From an uncultured Mucispirillum sp. (lineage in GTDB: Bacteria > Chrysiogenota > Deferribacteres > Deferribacterales > Mucispirillaceae), in the NCBI GenBank assembly GCA_944324495.1, contig CALUWN010000001.1, positions 185,067 to 249,066 of the forward strand: DNA of 64,000 nt, written 5' to 3'. The translations under genes were made by a program, and so were the position numbers. The notes beneath the pieces are model-generated. The model saw only the letters and a list, made by a program, of their open reading frames with translations. It was not told where the DNA came from and ran no database searches. Numbering within the stretch: the first letter of the stretch is position 1; each line of letters begins with the position of its first letter. Below are positions 36,550 through 47,676 of the stretch, one piece after another.

Positions 36550-39500
36550 ATGAGAACAAAATTATATGTATTATTATTTGTATTTTTACTATTATTATCA
36601 GCTTGTAAAAAAGATGAAAATAGTAGTGAAAGAGATAATATTCAAAGTGAAACAACATCTGAGGAGGCTTTAAATAGCGGAACACAACAAGCCAAAGAAG
36701 CAACAGGTACTCAGCAGGTTGATAATTCTAAAAACAGACCCGCATTACAACAGGTAGATAATAAAAATATAGAGCATAATTTATTACTTACATATAATTT
36801 AGAAGAGCCAACATCAAGTAATACTGCTAGTGCAGATTCTCATTTGAAAATTATTTTTGCATCAGATGATGCAAATCCAGCACTTAAAAGTGAATATAGA
36901 GATAAAGAACTTGGTAAACTTGTTACTATAAGCCCAAAAATAGATGGTAAATGGTTTGGTAGTAAAAGTGGTAAAAATATTGTATTTAAACCAACTGAAG
37001 AATGGTCTGCAAATACTAAGTATACTGTGACTATGGATAAAACTTTATTTAATACAAAATATAAAGTAAATAAATTATCAGATAGTTTTAAATCAGAAGC
37101 CTTTACTTATTATATAAACAAAGAAAATCTCAACAATAATTTTGATAAAGGTATTCAGCAGTATATATTACATATAAAATTCAATTATCTTTTTAATCAA
37201 AAACAGTTTAAAAAAGAAGCATCTTTAATGCTTGATAGAAATGAATTAAAATTTAAAGTCGTATTTGATAAAGATGGATATGGTGCAACTATCACTTCTG
37301 ATACATTTGATATGAAAGATGATAAAGAGCAGGTGTTAATGTTTTCAGTTCCAAGAATTGAAAGTGCTTCAGGTGATAGTAAATTAGCTTATGAAATTAG
37401 CCATTCATTTGTTGTATCAAATATTAGCGAAGGTACAAGATTTTTTCTTGATAGTGCAAACGCTCCTATTGTAAAAGATGAAAATAATAACCCAAGACAT
37501 GTACTTGTATTAACATTTTCTGAAGCAGTAAATATGGCGGATTTAATTGATAATATGCGCCTGTATGATGAGGATGACAATAAAGTTAATTTAACCCCAA
37601 TAAATACTGGTAATAGTGCAGATGTGGTACATTCCTTTGCCATAGATTATGATGTAAAAGAAAGCACAGCATTATCATTATACATTAGAAGTTCTTTAAA
37701 ATCGGTTTCAGGTATTTCTTTAAAATATGATGTTGAAGATAGAGTAACACTAAACCCAATTCAGCCGTCATTAAATGTTTTACAAAAAGGTACTCTGCTT
37801 TCATTAAACAGCGAAAAAAATATTACTTTTGAATCTCGTGGAGCAAATTCGCTTGATATATCAGTTGGTAAAGTGCTTCCAGAGCAAATTCAGCATATTA
37901 TTACATTTACTAGAAGCCAAGGTTTAGGGGATGTTAATTTTAACACAAGCTCTGTTGATGAAACAAATTTTTCAGAATATAAAAATACAAAGCTTCCTCT
38001 TGCATCATCTGATAAAATATACCCAAGTTATGCTACAATTAATCTTGCTGATTATCTTGGTGGAAAGCCGGGTCTTTATTATGTTAAAGCCACTTCTCTA
38101 AATAAAGATGGGGAAAAAATTCGTAACAGTAGTTATGATGATTACGATTATTATGATGATTACTATTATGATGATTACGGCTATGGTTCTGATAAACAGT
38201 ATGTATCACTTTCTAAGTTTATTTTAATTACTGATATGTACATTATTGCAAAACAAAATAAAAATAACTTAACAGATGTTTTTCTTGCATCTATATCAAA
38301 AGGTGAGGCTGTAAAAAATGCCCAAGTGCAAATAATTGGTAAAAATGGCCTTCCACTTGTTTCTGGGCAAACAGACGGAAATGGTCATTTTCAATATGAA
38401 CTTTCAAAAGATAATAAAAATCCCCCAATTGCAATAATAGCTAAAAAAGATAATGATTTTACTTATCTGCCATTTGATTATAAACGCGAAATTGAATATT
38501 CTAAATTTGATATTGGTGGCGAATATATTTCAAATGAAGAAGCATTAAAAGCTATGGTATTTACAGACCGTGGTATATACCGCCCGGGAGAAGAAGTAAA
38601 TATTGCAAGTATTATAAAAGATACAGCATGGAAAAAAGCTTTAGCAGGTGTGCCTGTTGAAGTACGTATTGTTTCACCAAAAGATGAGGTTGTTTTAAAA
38701 GAAAGCTATTCTCTTGATGATACAGGCTTTTTTGAAACAGTGTTGAAAACTCAGCCTTATTTTACTACTGGCAATTATTACGTACAAATATACCTTTTGA
38801 ATAGTAAAGGTGATATTGATTCATCTTTAGGCAGTATTTCATTTGAATTAAGGGAATTTGATACTGATACAATGCGTGTAAATGCCTCTGTAAAAGAACG
38901 TAAGCCAAAAGGGTGGATAAAACCTGATAAAATAAATGTTGAAGTAAAAGCAGATAATATGATAGGCACGCCAGCTGCTAATAGAAGAGTTGCTTCTGAA
39001 GTATCATTTGCACCTACTACATTTTATTTTCCAGAGTTAAAACCATACAGATTTATAGACCCTTATGTAAACAGTATTAGCAGCATAAGAAAAGCATATA
39101 CTCCAGATTTAGATGATACACAAACAAATGAAAAGGGTGTTGCTACATATGATTTATCAAATTTATTTACTCAATATACATATGGTACATATCTTCTTGA
39201 ATTTAATGGCGAAGTTTTTGAAGCAGGAAGCGGTGATGGTGTAACAGGTTATACAAGTGTTAAAGTATCACCATCAGATTATCTTGTTGGTTATAAAACA
39301 GACAGCTTTTTATATTATGTAAGTACTGATGAACAGGTTAAAGTTAATTTTATAGCTGTTGACAGTGATTTGAATAAAATCAATAAGCCTAATCTCCGTT
39401 ACAGAGTATCACAGGTGACATATGTAAGCCAGTTGATAAAAGATTCATATGGCAGGTATAGATACAGTAATGTAAAACGTCTTAATGTATTAAACACTGG

Positions 39501-42258
39501 TAATATTAATATTACAGATAAAGGCACTGATGTTACACTTCCAACAAATATTGCAGGTAATTTTGTATATGAAGTTATTAATGAAGATAATACTGTAGTT
39601 GGTAAAGTTGAATATTATGTTGCAGGTAATGAAAACATTGATACAAGTGTAGCTCAAGAAGCAGAACTTTTATTAAAACTTGATAAGGAAGAATATAAAG
39701 CAGGCGATACTATTAATTTAAGTATTACAGCACCTTACACAGGTTATGGTTTAATCACAGTTGAAAAAGAAAAAGTTTATGCTTATAAATGGTTTAAAAC
39801 AGATACTAATGTAATGACACAAAGTATTAAAGTTCCTGAAGGTTTAGAAGGTAACGGCTATGTAAATGTTACTTTTGTACGTGATATTGCTTCTAAAGAT
39901 ATTTTTACAAAACCATTAAGTTATGCAGTAATGCCTTTTAATATTGATAAATCAAAAAGAAATATAGGTATAACTTTTAAAACTCCAGATGTTGTAATGC
40001 CTGGAGAAGAAATATCCATAGAATATAGTGCAGATAAAAATGGTAAAATAATTGTATATGGTGTTGATGAAGGTATCTTACAGGTAGCAGGTTATAAACT
40101 GCCAGACCCATTAAATTATTTTATGAGAAAGGTTGCCTTATCAGTAAGAACATCTCAAACAGCTGATTTAATACTGCCAGATTACAATATATTAAGTGAA
40201 ACTTATGGTATTGGTGGTGGTGAAAATGCTGTAATGGCTGATATGGCAGCAAAAAAATTAAATCCTTTTGCAAGAGCTGTTGAAAAATCTGCAACATTCT
40301 GGTCAAAAATTATAGATGTGAAAGCAGGTGAAAAAAATACTTACAAATTTATAGTACCGTCATATTTTAATGGTTCTATGAAAGTTATGGCTGTGGCTGT
40401 TTCTAAAGAGGGAGTAGGCAGCAGTGAAGCATCATTTATTTCACGTGCACCTGTTGTATTAACTCCTAATATGCCTTATGCTGCTGTACAGGGTGATAAA
40501 TTCCGTATGTCTGTTGGTGTTACAAACCTGATAGGTAAAGAAAATCAGGAAGACATTAAAATAACAGCTATCCCATCTAAACATTTTCAAATAGTAGGGG
40601 AAAGCACTAAAACAGTAACTGTAAAAGAAGGTGGCGAAGCATTAGTTACTTTTGATGTAGTAGTTACGAATGAGCTTGGAAGTGGTGAAATAAACTTAAA
40701 AGTTGAAAATAAAAATTTAATAAAACCATTACAGACTAAGATAACTTCATCTATTCGCCCTGTTGTACCATACAGGACAGAAATTGCTATGGGTTCGTTT
40801 ACTAGAAAATCTGCTTCCCTTGATGTTCCAGAGCGTGAGCTTCATGAATTAGCTGTTAATAGGGAAGTTATGGTTTCTGCAAATCCATTATATGCAGTTG
40901 CAGGTATTGGCAGTTTCTTAAAATACTATCCATATGGTTGTACAGAGCAGATTACAAGTAAAATATACCCAGTAGTAATGCTTGCTACTACAGATAATAG
41001 TGCAAATTCTAAAGAAGTGCAGGATGTGTATAATGCTTATATAAAAGAGCTTACATCAAGGCAGAAAGGCAAAATTGGCTTTACATACTGGAACGGTGGC
41101 TCATACGTATATGATTTACCAGCAATATATGCTACTCAGTTCTTAATAGATGCAAGAGAGCTTGGATATAATGTACCAAACAGCCTTTATAATAATGCAA
41201 TAGATTATTTAAAATCTATTAGTAACAGCAGACCTGACAGCTATTCTGAGGCACAAGATATAGCTTTTGCTACATATCTGCTTGCAAGGAATGGGGTTGT
41301 ATCAGCTAGAAGTCTGAATGTTTTAGAAGACTACTTAAACAAAAAAGAAAGTGGATGGGAAAAAACATTAACAGCAGCATATATGGGTGCAACTTATATT
41401 CTTTATAAAAATGAAGAAAAAGGCAGAAATCTTCTTGAGTCATCTCTGCCATCATATACTAAATATTTATTCTCATATGATTTTGATGACAGCTTAACTA
41501 ATACTGCAAGATATATTTATTTAGCTGGCCGCCATGCACCAGATATTGTTAAAGAAAATACAGCCTTAGTTCAAAGACTGCTTGATGATATTAATGAGGG
41601 GTATTATAACTCATTCTCAAGTGCTTTTTCATTTGCTGCCTTATACAGCTTAGGCAGGTCAGCAGAAGATATGCCTGAATATTTAGATGCAGGAAAAGGT
41701 GTAACTGTTGATAAAAATGAGAAAAATAAAGCAACTTTTGATAAAAATATAAAAGAAATCAATGTGGCTTTTAAACAAGATAACCCAATTGGTTACTACT
41801 ATTATATTACTACAAGTGGTTATGATAAAGGGTTACCTGCTCAGCAGTCAAACGGTTTACAAATTACAAAAACATTTTATGATAAAAATGGTAAAAAAAT
41901 AACAAGTGCTAAACAAGGTGATGAAGTTACTGTTTCTTTAAATGTTGTAAGAAAAGATAAAAAGTATGGTGAAAAAACTATGGTTGCATTAACTGATTTA
42001 CTTCCTGGTGGTACAGAAATTATTACTAAAAGTGGTATAGATGTACCAGAAGCTTACGAGTTTCATGAGTTTAGAGAAGATAGAGCAATTATATACTTAA
42101 ATCTTTATAATAATTACAATGAAACTATAACTTATAAAATAAAAATGCTGTCATCTGGTGAGTATTTAGTTCCACCTACATATGGTGAAAGTCTTTACAA
42201 TAGAGATATAACTGCTGTAGGTAATAATTTTAAATTTACTATAAATGATGCGGAATAA
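36550..42258 (+). CDS. Bacterial alpha-2-macroglobulin lipoprotein (YfhM-like, with thioester)
   Basis: A 1902-residue protein with lipobox LLSAC (Cys19), then repeated beta-rich MG domains, a bait-like region, and the thioester motif GCTEQ (Cys1464) in YPYGCTEQIT. An alpha/alpha thioester domain with HxxP-like turns follows. The size fits the long bacterial family. It is thought to trap attacking proteases in the periplasm. The overlap with pbpC is the classic pair. An unusual Asp/Tyr tract lies at residues 528-548 in an MG region. ATG 36550 with GTGAGGA upstream is used, not GTG 36538. Confidence 0.94.
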   Translation: MRTKLYVLLFVFLLLLSACKKDENSSERDNIQSETTSEEALNSGTQQAKEATGTQQVDNSKNRPALQQVDNKNIEHNLLLTYNLEEPTSSNTASADSHLKIIFASDDANPALKSEYRDKELGKLVTISPKIDGKWFGSKSGKNIVFKPTEEWSANTKYTVTMDKTLFNTKYKVNKLSDSFKSEAFTYYINKENLNNNFDKGIQQYILHIKFNYLFNQKQFKKEASLMLDRNELKFKVVFDKDGYGATITSDTFDMKDDKEQVLMFSVPRIESASGDSKLAYEISHSFVVSNISEGTRFFLDSANAPIVKDENNNPRHVLVLTFSEAVNMADLIDNMRLYDEDDNKVNLTPINTGNSADVVHSFAIDYDVKESTALSLYIRSSLKSVSGISLKYDVEDRVTLNPIQPSLNVLQKGTLLSLNSEKNITFESRGANSLDISVGKVLPEQIQHIITFTRSQGLGDVNFNTSSVDETNFSEYKNTKLPLASSDKIYPSYATINLADYLGGKPGLYYVKATSLNKDGEKIRNSSYDDYDYYDDYYYDDYGYGSDKQYVSLSKFILITDMYIIAKQNKNNLTDVFLASISKGEAVKNAQVQIIGKNGLPLVSGQTDGNGHFQYELSKDNKNPPIAIIAKKDNDFTYLPFDYKREIEYSKFDIGGEYISNEEALKAMVFTDRGIYRPGEEVNIASIIKDTAWKKALAGVPVEVRIVSPKDEVVLKESYSLDDTGFFETVLKTQPYFTTGNYYVQIYLLNSKGDIDSSLGSISFELREFDTDTMRVNASVKERKPKGWIKPDKINVEVKADNMIGTPAANRRVASEVSFAPTTFYFPELKPYRFIDPYVNSISSIRKAYTPDLDDTQTNEKGVATYDLSNLFTQYTYGTYLLEFNGEVFEAGSGDGVTGYTSVKVSPSDYLVGYKTDSFLYYVSTDEQVKVNFIAVDSDLNKINKPNLRYRVSQVTYVSQLIKDSYGRYRYSNVKRLNVLNTGNINITDKGTDVTLPTNIAGNFVYEVINEDNTVVGKVEYYVAGNENIDTSVAQEAELLLKLDKEEYKAGDTINLSITAPYTGYGLITVEKEKVYAYKWFKTDTNVMTQSIKVPEGLEGNGYVNVTFVRDIASKDIFTKPLSYAVMPFNIDKSKRNIGITFKTPDVVMPGEEISIEYSADKNGKIIVYGVDEGILQVAGYKLPDPLNYFMRKVALSVRTSQTADLILPDYNILSETYGIGGGENAVMADMAAKKLNPFARAVEKSATFWSKIIDVKAGEKNTYKFIVPSYFNGSMKVMAVAVSKEGVGSSEASFISRAPVVLTPNMPYAAVQGDKFRMSVGVTNLIGKENQEDIKITAIPSKHFQIVGESTKTVTVKEGGEALVTFDVVVTNELGSGEINLKVENKNLIKPLQTKITSSIRPVVPYRTEIAMGSFTRKSASLDVPERELHELAVNREVMVSANPLYAVAGIGSFLKYYPYGCTEQITSKIYPVVMLATTDNSANSKEVQDVYNAYIKELTSRQKGKIGFTYWNGGSYVYDLPAIYATQFLIDARELGYNVPNSLYNNAIDYLKSISNSRPDSYSEAQDIAFATYLLARNGVVSARSLNVLEDYLNKKESGWEKTLTAAYMGATYILYKNEEKGRNLLESSLPSYTKYLFSYDFDDSLTNTARYIYLAGRHAPDIVKENTALVQRLLDDINEGYYNSFSSAFSFAALYSLGRSAEDMPEYLDAGKGVTVDKNEKNKATFDKNIKEINVAFKQDNPIGYYYYITTSGYDKGLPAQQSNGLQITKTFYDKNGKKITSAKQGDEVTVSLNVVRKDKKYGEKTMVALTDLLPGGTEIITKSGIDVPEAYEFHEFREDRAIIYLNLYNNYNETITYKIKMLSSGEYLVPPTYGESLYNRDITAVGNNFKFTINDAE

Positions 42259-44563
42259 AATATTTTATATTAATTATGCAGTTATCTTCATAGGTGTGAT
42301 GCTAATTTTAACATCAATTATCTTAAAGATAACTGCAAAACCTATTCTTGAAAATGTAAGTTTTTCTACTGCTTTTTATGATAATGAAGGTCATCTTTTA
42401 AGGCTTACATTAGCTCAAGATGGCATATACAGGCTTTATATACCTCTTGAAGATATTTCACAATATCATCAAGAGGCAACTTTAATGTATGAGGATAAAT
42501 ATTTTTATTATCATTTTGGTATCAACCCTGTATCAGTATTAAGAGCAGTATTTTCATTATTTCATAATGACTCACGTCCTTTTGGTGCATCTACTATTAC
42601 TATGCAGCTTGCACGGCTTAAATATAATATTAACTCAAAAACTTTTTTTGGTAAATTAAACCAAATGTTTCATGCATTATTATTAGAAATAAAGTACTCA
42701 AAAAAAGAAATATTAGAAGCGTATTTTAATCTTGCACCCTATGGACATAACATAGAAGGGGTGGAAGCAGCTTCAGCAATTTATTATAATATACCATCAA
42801 AGGAAATGACATTATTTGAAAGTTTTGCTTTAGTAATAATTCCACAGAACCCTAATAATAGAGCACCTACCACAAAAGAAGGTATGGAAGAAAGTATAAA
42901 AAGCCGTAAACGTATATTTCCATTATGGCTTAAAAAACATAAAGAAGATGAAGATTTAAACTCTATTATTAATATGGAAATATTAGTGCGGCACCCAGCT
43001 AATATGCCATTTATTGCCCCTCATTTAACAGATTATCTTTTAAAAAGAGGGTTACGTGGTCACATTAATACTACAATTAACACTCAGCTTCAAACATTAT
43101 TGGAAAGTACTATAAAGCGTTTTATAGTAGATAACAGAAATAGTGGAATTTATAATGCTTCAGCAATATTATTAAACCATGAAACTATGGAAGTAGAAGC
43201 ATATGTTGGTTCTGCTAATTATTTTAATAACGAAATAGAAGGGCAGGTAAATGGTATTGAAGCTATGCGTTCGCCCGGTTCTGTTTTAAAACCTTTTATA
43301 TTTGGTTTAGGTATAGATTATGGTTTAATCCATCCAAAATCTTTAATGAAAGATGCTCCAAGGCAGTATGGTGCTTATTCTCCTGAAAATTCTGACAGGG
43401 GGTTTTTAGGGCCATTATTTGCAAGAGATGCTTTAATACATTCAAGAAATATTCCTGCTATTGAGCTTTTAACTACACTTCCTAAATCGTCTTTTTATGA
43501 TTTACTTTATTATTCAGGAGTGGAGAATTTACAGTCAGAAGAATACTATGGTACATCTTTAGCTATAGGTGGCTTTGAAGTGACAATGGAAAATGTTGCT
43601 AAAATGTATGCAGGTCTTGCTAATTTTGGAGAAGAAAAATGTATTAACTATCAGATAGATATTCAATGTGAAGAAGATAGTTATAAAATGTTTTCACAAG
43701 AAGCTTCATTTTTAGTAATGGATATGCTTTCCTATAACCCACCAGTTATAGATGGTTTTAAAAATGATTTTATACCGTGGAAAACAGGAACTTCTTATGC
43801 TTATAGAGATGCTTGGAGTGCAGGAATTTTAGGAAAATATGTGCTTGTAGTATGGGTAGGTAATTTTAACGGGCAGGGTAATAATGCATTTTTAGGCAGA
43901 ACATCTGCTGGAAAATTATTTTTTCAAACAGCAGCTGCTTTAAAATATAATGCCAATGAAAAATTTACACGATTAATTCCAAAATCCAGATTAAATATTA
44001 AGGAAGTGGAAATTTGCTCACCAACTGGTGATTTACCAAATGAATTTTGTCCTCATAAAGAGATGGGGTATTTTATACCAGGAGTTTCACCAATAAAAGT
44101 TACAGATGTATATAGAAGCATACCTATTGATAAAGAAACAGGGCTTCGTGCATGCAGTTATGATAAAGAAAAAACAGAAATGCAGGTATTTGAGTTCTGG
44201 CCATCGGATATTAATAAACTTTTTCAGCAGTCAGGTATTCAAAAAAAACAACCACCTAAGTTTATGCCGGGCTGTAAAATAGATTATATTTCAAATACAG
44301 GTAATCCTCCTGTTATTATACTGCCTTCTAATAATTCAGTATACAGCATTACGCGTGAGAAAAAAGATATATATTTTAAAGTAAATGCTGATAGTGATGC
44401 AAATATATTATATTATTTTGTAAATAATAGATTTTTAGGAACAAAATCTGTGGGTGAAGCATACTTTTGGCAGGCAGATATTGGCAGCCATACATTGACT
44501 GTGACAGATAATTTAGGCAGGTCATCATCATCAAAATTTACAGTAGATATTTTGCAAAAATAG
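42245..44563 (+). CDS. pbpC: Penicillin-binding protein 1C (glycosyltransferase/transpeptidase)
   Basis: A 772-residue PBP1C: N-terminal membrane anchor (about 12-30), GT51 glycosyltransferase (YEDKYFYYHFGINPVS, GASTITMQLARL, EAYFNLAPYG), a transpeptidase with SPGSVLKPF (active Ser), SRN and KTGTS, and the C-terminal BiPBP_C domain with CSPTGDLPNEFCPH. Two adjacent ATGs (42245, 42248) are possible; both overlap the alpha-2-macroglobulin stop, so the two proteins are translationally linked. Builds or repairs peptidoglycan, probably at sites where the macroglobulin guards the breached envelope. Confidence 0.95.
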   Translation: MMRNKIFYINYAVIFIGVMLILTSIILKITAKPILENVSFSTAFYDNEGHLLRLTLAQDGIYRLYIPLEDISQYHQEATLMYEDKYFYYHFGINPVSVLRAVFSLFHNDSRPFGASTITMQLARLKYNINSKTFFGKLNQMFHALLLEIKYSKKEILEAYFNLAPYGHNIEGVEAASAIYYNIPSKEMTLFESFALVIIPQNPNNRAPTTKEGMEESIKSRKRIFPLWLKKHKEDEDLNSIINMEILVRHPANMPFIAPHLTDYLLKRGLRGHINTTINTQLQTLLESTIKRFIVDNRNSGIYNASAILLNHETMEVEAYVGSANYFNNEIEGQVNGIEAMRSPGSVLKPFIFGLGIDYGLIHPKSLMKDAPRQYGAYSPENSDRGFLGPLFARDALIHSRNIPAIELLTTLPKSSFYDLLYYSGVENLQSEEYYGTSLAIGGFEVTMENVAKMYAGLANFGEEKCINYQIDIQCEEDSYKMFSQEASFLVMDMLSYNPPVIDGFKNDFIPWKTGTSYAYRDAWSAGILGKYVLVVWVGNFNGQGNNAFLGRTSAGKLFFQTAAALKYNANEKFTRLIPKSRLNIKEVEICSPTGDLPNEFCPHKEMGYFIPGVSPIKVTDVYRSIPIDKETGLRACSYDKEKTEMQVFEFWPSDINKLFQQSGIQKKQPPKFMPGCKIDYISNTGNPPVIILPSNNSVYSITREKKDIYFKVNADSDANILYYFVNNRFLGTKSVGEAYFWQADIGSHTLTVTDNLGRSSSSKFTVDILQK

Positions 44564-44676
44564 ATAACTCTGTTTTATTTTATACGAAAAATATCTTTTA
44601 AATTTAAAAATATAATATCTGTTTACTCATAATTTTTACATATTTATTTTATGGTTATTAGTAAAAAATATCTTTA

Positions 44677-44705
44677 TTTACAATAAAATAATATAATATT
44701 ATAAT
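44677..44705 (+). promoter_or_regulatory. Candidate sigma-70 promoter of the glp operon
   Basis: TTTACA (44677-44682) and TATAAT (44700-44705) are separated by exactly 17 bases, 88 bases before the glpA start. The region is very AT-rich, so chance matches are possible. No clear operator was seen. Confidence 0.45.
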
Positions 44706-44792
44706 CTTGTTATAATATAAAAATATTTCTTGAAATATTAAAAAAAATTATATATAATTAATGGGTAATAAAGATTAATGCGAGGTTCTATT

Positions 44793-46397
44793 ATGATTAA
44801 TACCACTGTAATAATAATTGGTGGCGGTGCAACAGGTAGTGGAGTCTTGAGAGACCTTAGTATGCGTGGCATACCTGCAATCATGCTTGAGCAGGGTGGT
44901 TTAGCATACGGTACAAGTTCCAGGTTTCATGGGCTTTTACACAGTGGTGCACGTTATGCTGTCAATGATAATGAATCTGCCAAAGAATGTATTGAAGAAA
45001 ATATGATTCTTCGTAAAATTGGCAAGCAATGTGTAGAGCTAACAGAAGGTTTTTTTGTACAGACAAAACAAGACGACCCAGAATTTATTCCCAAGTGGTT
45101 AGAAGGCTGTAAAACAGCAGGTATCAAAACAGAAGAAGTTTCACTAGAAGACGCATTCAAATTAGAACCTAATTTATCAAGAGATATTTTAAAAGTATAT
45201 AGAGTACCTGATTCATGTATAGATGGTTTTCGTTTAGTATGGCAAAATGCTATGAGCGCTAGAAAATACGGTGGTGAATTATATACATATCATAAGGTTA
45301 TAGAAATAATTACAGAGGGTGGTAAAGTTAAGGGTGTAAAAGCCTTAAATAAAATTAATAATGAAATAGCGGAGTTTGGTTGTGACTATATTATTAATGC
45401 TTCTGGTTCATGGGCAGGAGAGATGGTTGCTCTTTCTGGGCTTGCACCACTTCCTATTTCGCCAGACAGAGGTACACTTTTAGTTTTTAACCACAGGTTT
45501 ACATCAAGAGTAATAAACAGGCTTCATAAAAGCTCTGATGGTGATATTTTTGTGCCTCATGGTTCTGTTACAATTTTAGGTACAACTTCAGCAGAAGCAG
45601 AGACTCCAGATGATAAAACACCAACCAGTCAGGAAATAGTAAAACTTTTAGATATAGGCAGGGCAGTATTCCCTTATGTGGATGATTATAGAATTTTAAG
45701 AGCGTTTGCAGGTACTCGCCCATTATATGGTGCAAAGGGTGCAGGTAGAAGTGCAAGCCGTAATTTTAATATTGTAAACCATACTGATGAAGGTTTGTAT
45801 GGGTTTGTATCTATATTTGGTGGTAAACTTACAACTTACAGGCTTATGGCAGAAAAAGTTACAGACGTAGTTGCAAATTTGGCAGGTGTAAGTACAAAAT
45901 GCCGTACAGCAGATGAGCCTATTATTCCAGATATTACCGAGAAAACTATTACAAAAGCAAAAAAATATTTTCCTCAAGGTGCTGTTAAAATAGTGGCAGA
46001 TAGAATTGGGGCTGATTTTGATAAAGTGCTTGATAATATGGAAAAAACTCAAGAGAAAAACGAAATAGTCTGCGAATGTGAAATGGTTACATTATCAGAA
46101 ATTAAATATGTAGCAGGTGATGATGCTTCATATTTTCTTAATGATATTAGGCTTAGGACACGTCTTGGTATGGGTACATGTCAAGGTACTTTTTGTTCTT
46201 TAAGGGCAATATCTGCTCTTGAAAATGAAAATATTGAAATGAAACTTAAACCAACAGATAATATAAAGAACTTTTTACAGGAAAGATGGAACGGACTAAG
46301 GCCTGCATTATGGGGCGGTCAGCTTAGAGAAGCAGAGCTTACAAGAGCTATTTATCTTTCTACACTTAATTTTGACGGAGAAGGCTATGAGGCATAG
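44793..46397 (+). CDS. glpA: Anaerobic glycerol-3-phosphate dehydrogenase subunit A
   Basis: A 534-residue FAD enzyme: Rossmann motif IIIGGGATGSGVLRDL at the N-terminus, the GlpA/GlpD signature SSRFHGLLHSGARYA, and a C-terminal BFD-like [2Fe-2S]-type cysteine set (CECEMV ... GTCQGTFC). Catalyses G3P to DHAP oxidation in the GlpABC complex under anaerobic conditions. ATG 44793 with GCGAGG upstream fits better than the ATG 15 bases before. Overlaps glpB by 11 bases. Confidence 0.95.
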   Translation: MINTTVIIIGGGATGSGVLRDLSMRGIPAIMLEQGGLAYGTSSRFHGLLHSGARYAVNDNESAKECIEENMILRKIGKQCVELTEGFFVQTKQDDPEFIPKWLEGCKTAGIKTEEVSLEDAFKLEPNLSRDILKVYRVPDSCIDGFRLVWQNAMSARKYGGELYTYHKVIEIITEGGKVKGVKALNKINNEIAEFGCDYIINASGSWAGEMVALSGLAPLPISPDRGTLLVFNHRFTSRVINRLHKSSDGDIFVPHGSVTILGTTSAEAETPDDKTPTSQEIVKLLDIGRAVFPYVDDYRILRAFAGTRPLYGAKGAGRSASRNFNIVNHTDEGLYGFVSIFGGKLTTYRLMAEKVTDVVANLAGVSTKCRTADEPIIPDITEKTITKAKKYFPQGAVKIVADRIGADFDKVLDNMEKTQEKNEIVCECEMVTLSEIKYVAGDDASYFLNDIRLRTRLGMGTCQGTFCSLRAISALENENIEMKLKPTDNIKNFLQERWNGLRPALWGGQLREAELTRAIYLSTLNFDGEGYEA

Positions 46398-47655
46398 TGA
46401 TATAATTGTTGTTGGTGCAGGTATGGCAGGGCTTATGGCTGCTATTACAGCAGCAAAAGCTGGCAAGTCTGTTAGTGTATTATCAGAAGGTGCTGGTGTA
46501 TTATCCATAGGAAGTGGTGCTGTTGATTTTCTAGGCTATGTTGATGGTAAAAAGATTATGGACAGTCCATATAATCACTTAGAAGAACTGCCTAAAAATC
46601 ACCCTTATAATATAGCTGGTGAAAGTAATATTAAAGATGCTTTTGCAAGTTTAATAGAAATTTCTGGCAATAATGGATATAAGATTAAAATAAGTGATGA
46701 TGGTTGTAACCAAACTGCCATATCTATTGTGGGTACTACAAAACCTACTTATATTTGCAGTGATTCAAATAATGCTTCAAGAATATTAAAAGCTAAAAAA
46801 ATACTTTTTGCAGGTGTGGAGTATTTAAAAGATGCTCAAGTTGCTTTAGCTGTTAAGCAGGCAAAACATTATAAAATATTTGCTGAAGCAGAGCTTAATT
46901 ATGCAATGCTTCCTTCCCCTTTTGGTAAAACTCACAGAGTACTAAACTGCCTTGATATTGCAAGGTATGTGGATAAAGAAGAAGGGTTTAACTGGTTAAA
47001 AAGCGAGCTTTTAAAATGCAGTGCTGGTTATGATGCTGTTATTATTCCGCCAATATGTGGAACAGTTAATTATATTAAAAACTATGAAGCATTAAAAAAT
47101 GAAGGGCTTAGTATAGTGGAATCTTTATCTATACCTCCCGGTGTTGGTGGTTACAGATTAAGAGATGCTTTTATGAATGAAGCAAAGAAGCTTAATGTAA
47201 AATTTATTGAAAATTGCAATGTACAACGTGCTGTTACAGAAGACAATAAATGTATGGGGCTTGTGGCAGTACATAATAATATTGCAGGTGCTATTGAAAC
47301 AGAATACTATGCAGAACAATTTATTATTGCAACAGGTGGTGTAATAGGTGGGGGTATAGTATCAACGCCTGATAAGGTATATGAAAAAATATTTAACATA
47401 CAGCTTGAATCTCCAGAAACTGTTGAAGAAAGGTCAGATAAAAATGTTTTCGGCAGTCATAAGTTTACAAAATTTGGGGTTAATGTTAATGAAAAATTTC
47501 AGGCAATAGGAAGCAACGGAAGCCCTGTTTATGAAAATGTATATTTTGCAGGTAACACATTAGGTAACTATGATTTTCCTACTGAAAAATCAGGTTATGG
47601 AGTAGCTTGTGTTACAGGTTATACTGCTGCACTTTCAGCAGTGAAAAGTAAATAA
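46387..47655 (+). CDS. glpB: Anaerobic glycerol-3-phosphate dehydrogenase subunit B
   Basis: A 422-residue flavoprotein starting with the dinucleotide-binding motif IIVVGAGMAGLMAAI, then AGKSVSVLSEGAGVLSIGSGAVDFLGY, characteristic of GlpB. It carries electrons from GlpA to GlpC. The C-terminal VYFAGNTLGNYDFPTEKSGYG is also typical. The ATG 46387 lies within the end of glpA; the upstream TTG is not needed. 21 bases to glpC. Confidence 0.95.
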   Translation: MRHSDIIVVGAGMAGLMAAITAAKAGKSVSVLSEGAGVLSIGSGAVDFLGYVDGKKIMDSPYNHLEELPKNHPYNIAGESNIKDAFASLIEISGNNGYKIKISDDGCNQTAISIVGTTKPTYICSDSNNASRILKAKKILFAGVEYLKDAQVALAVKQAKHYKIFAEAELNYAMLPSPFGKTHRVLNCLDIARYVDKEEGFNWLKSELLKCSAGYDAVIIPPICGTVNYIKNYEALKNEGLSIVESLSIPPGVGGYRLRDAFMNEAKKLNVKFIENCNVQRAVTEDNKCMGLVAVHNNIAGAIETEYYAEQFIIATGGVIGGGIVSTPDKVYEKIFNIQLESPETVEERSDKNVFGSHKFTKFGVNVNEKFQAIGSNGSPVYENVYFAGNTLGNYDFPTEKSGYGVACVTGYTAALSAVKSK

Positions 47656-47676
47656 TGTAAAATAAGGAGACGTATT

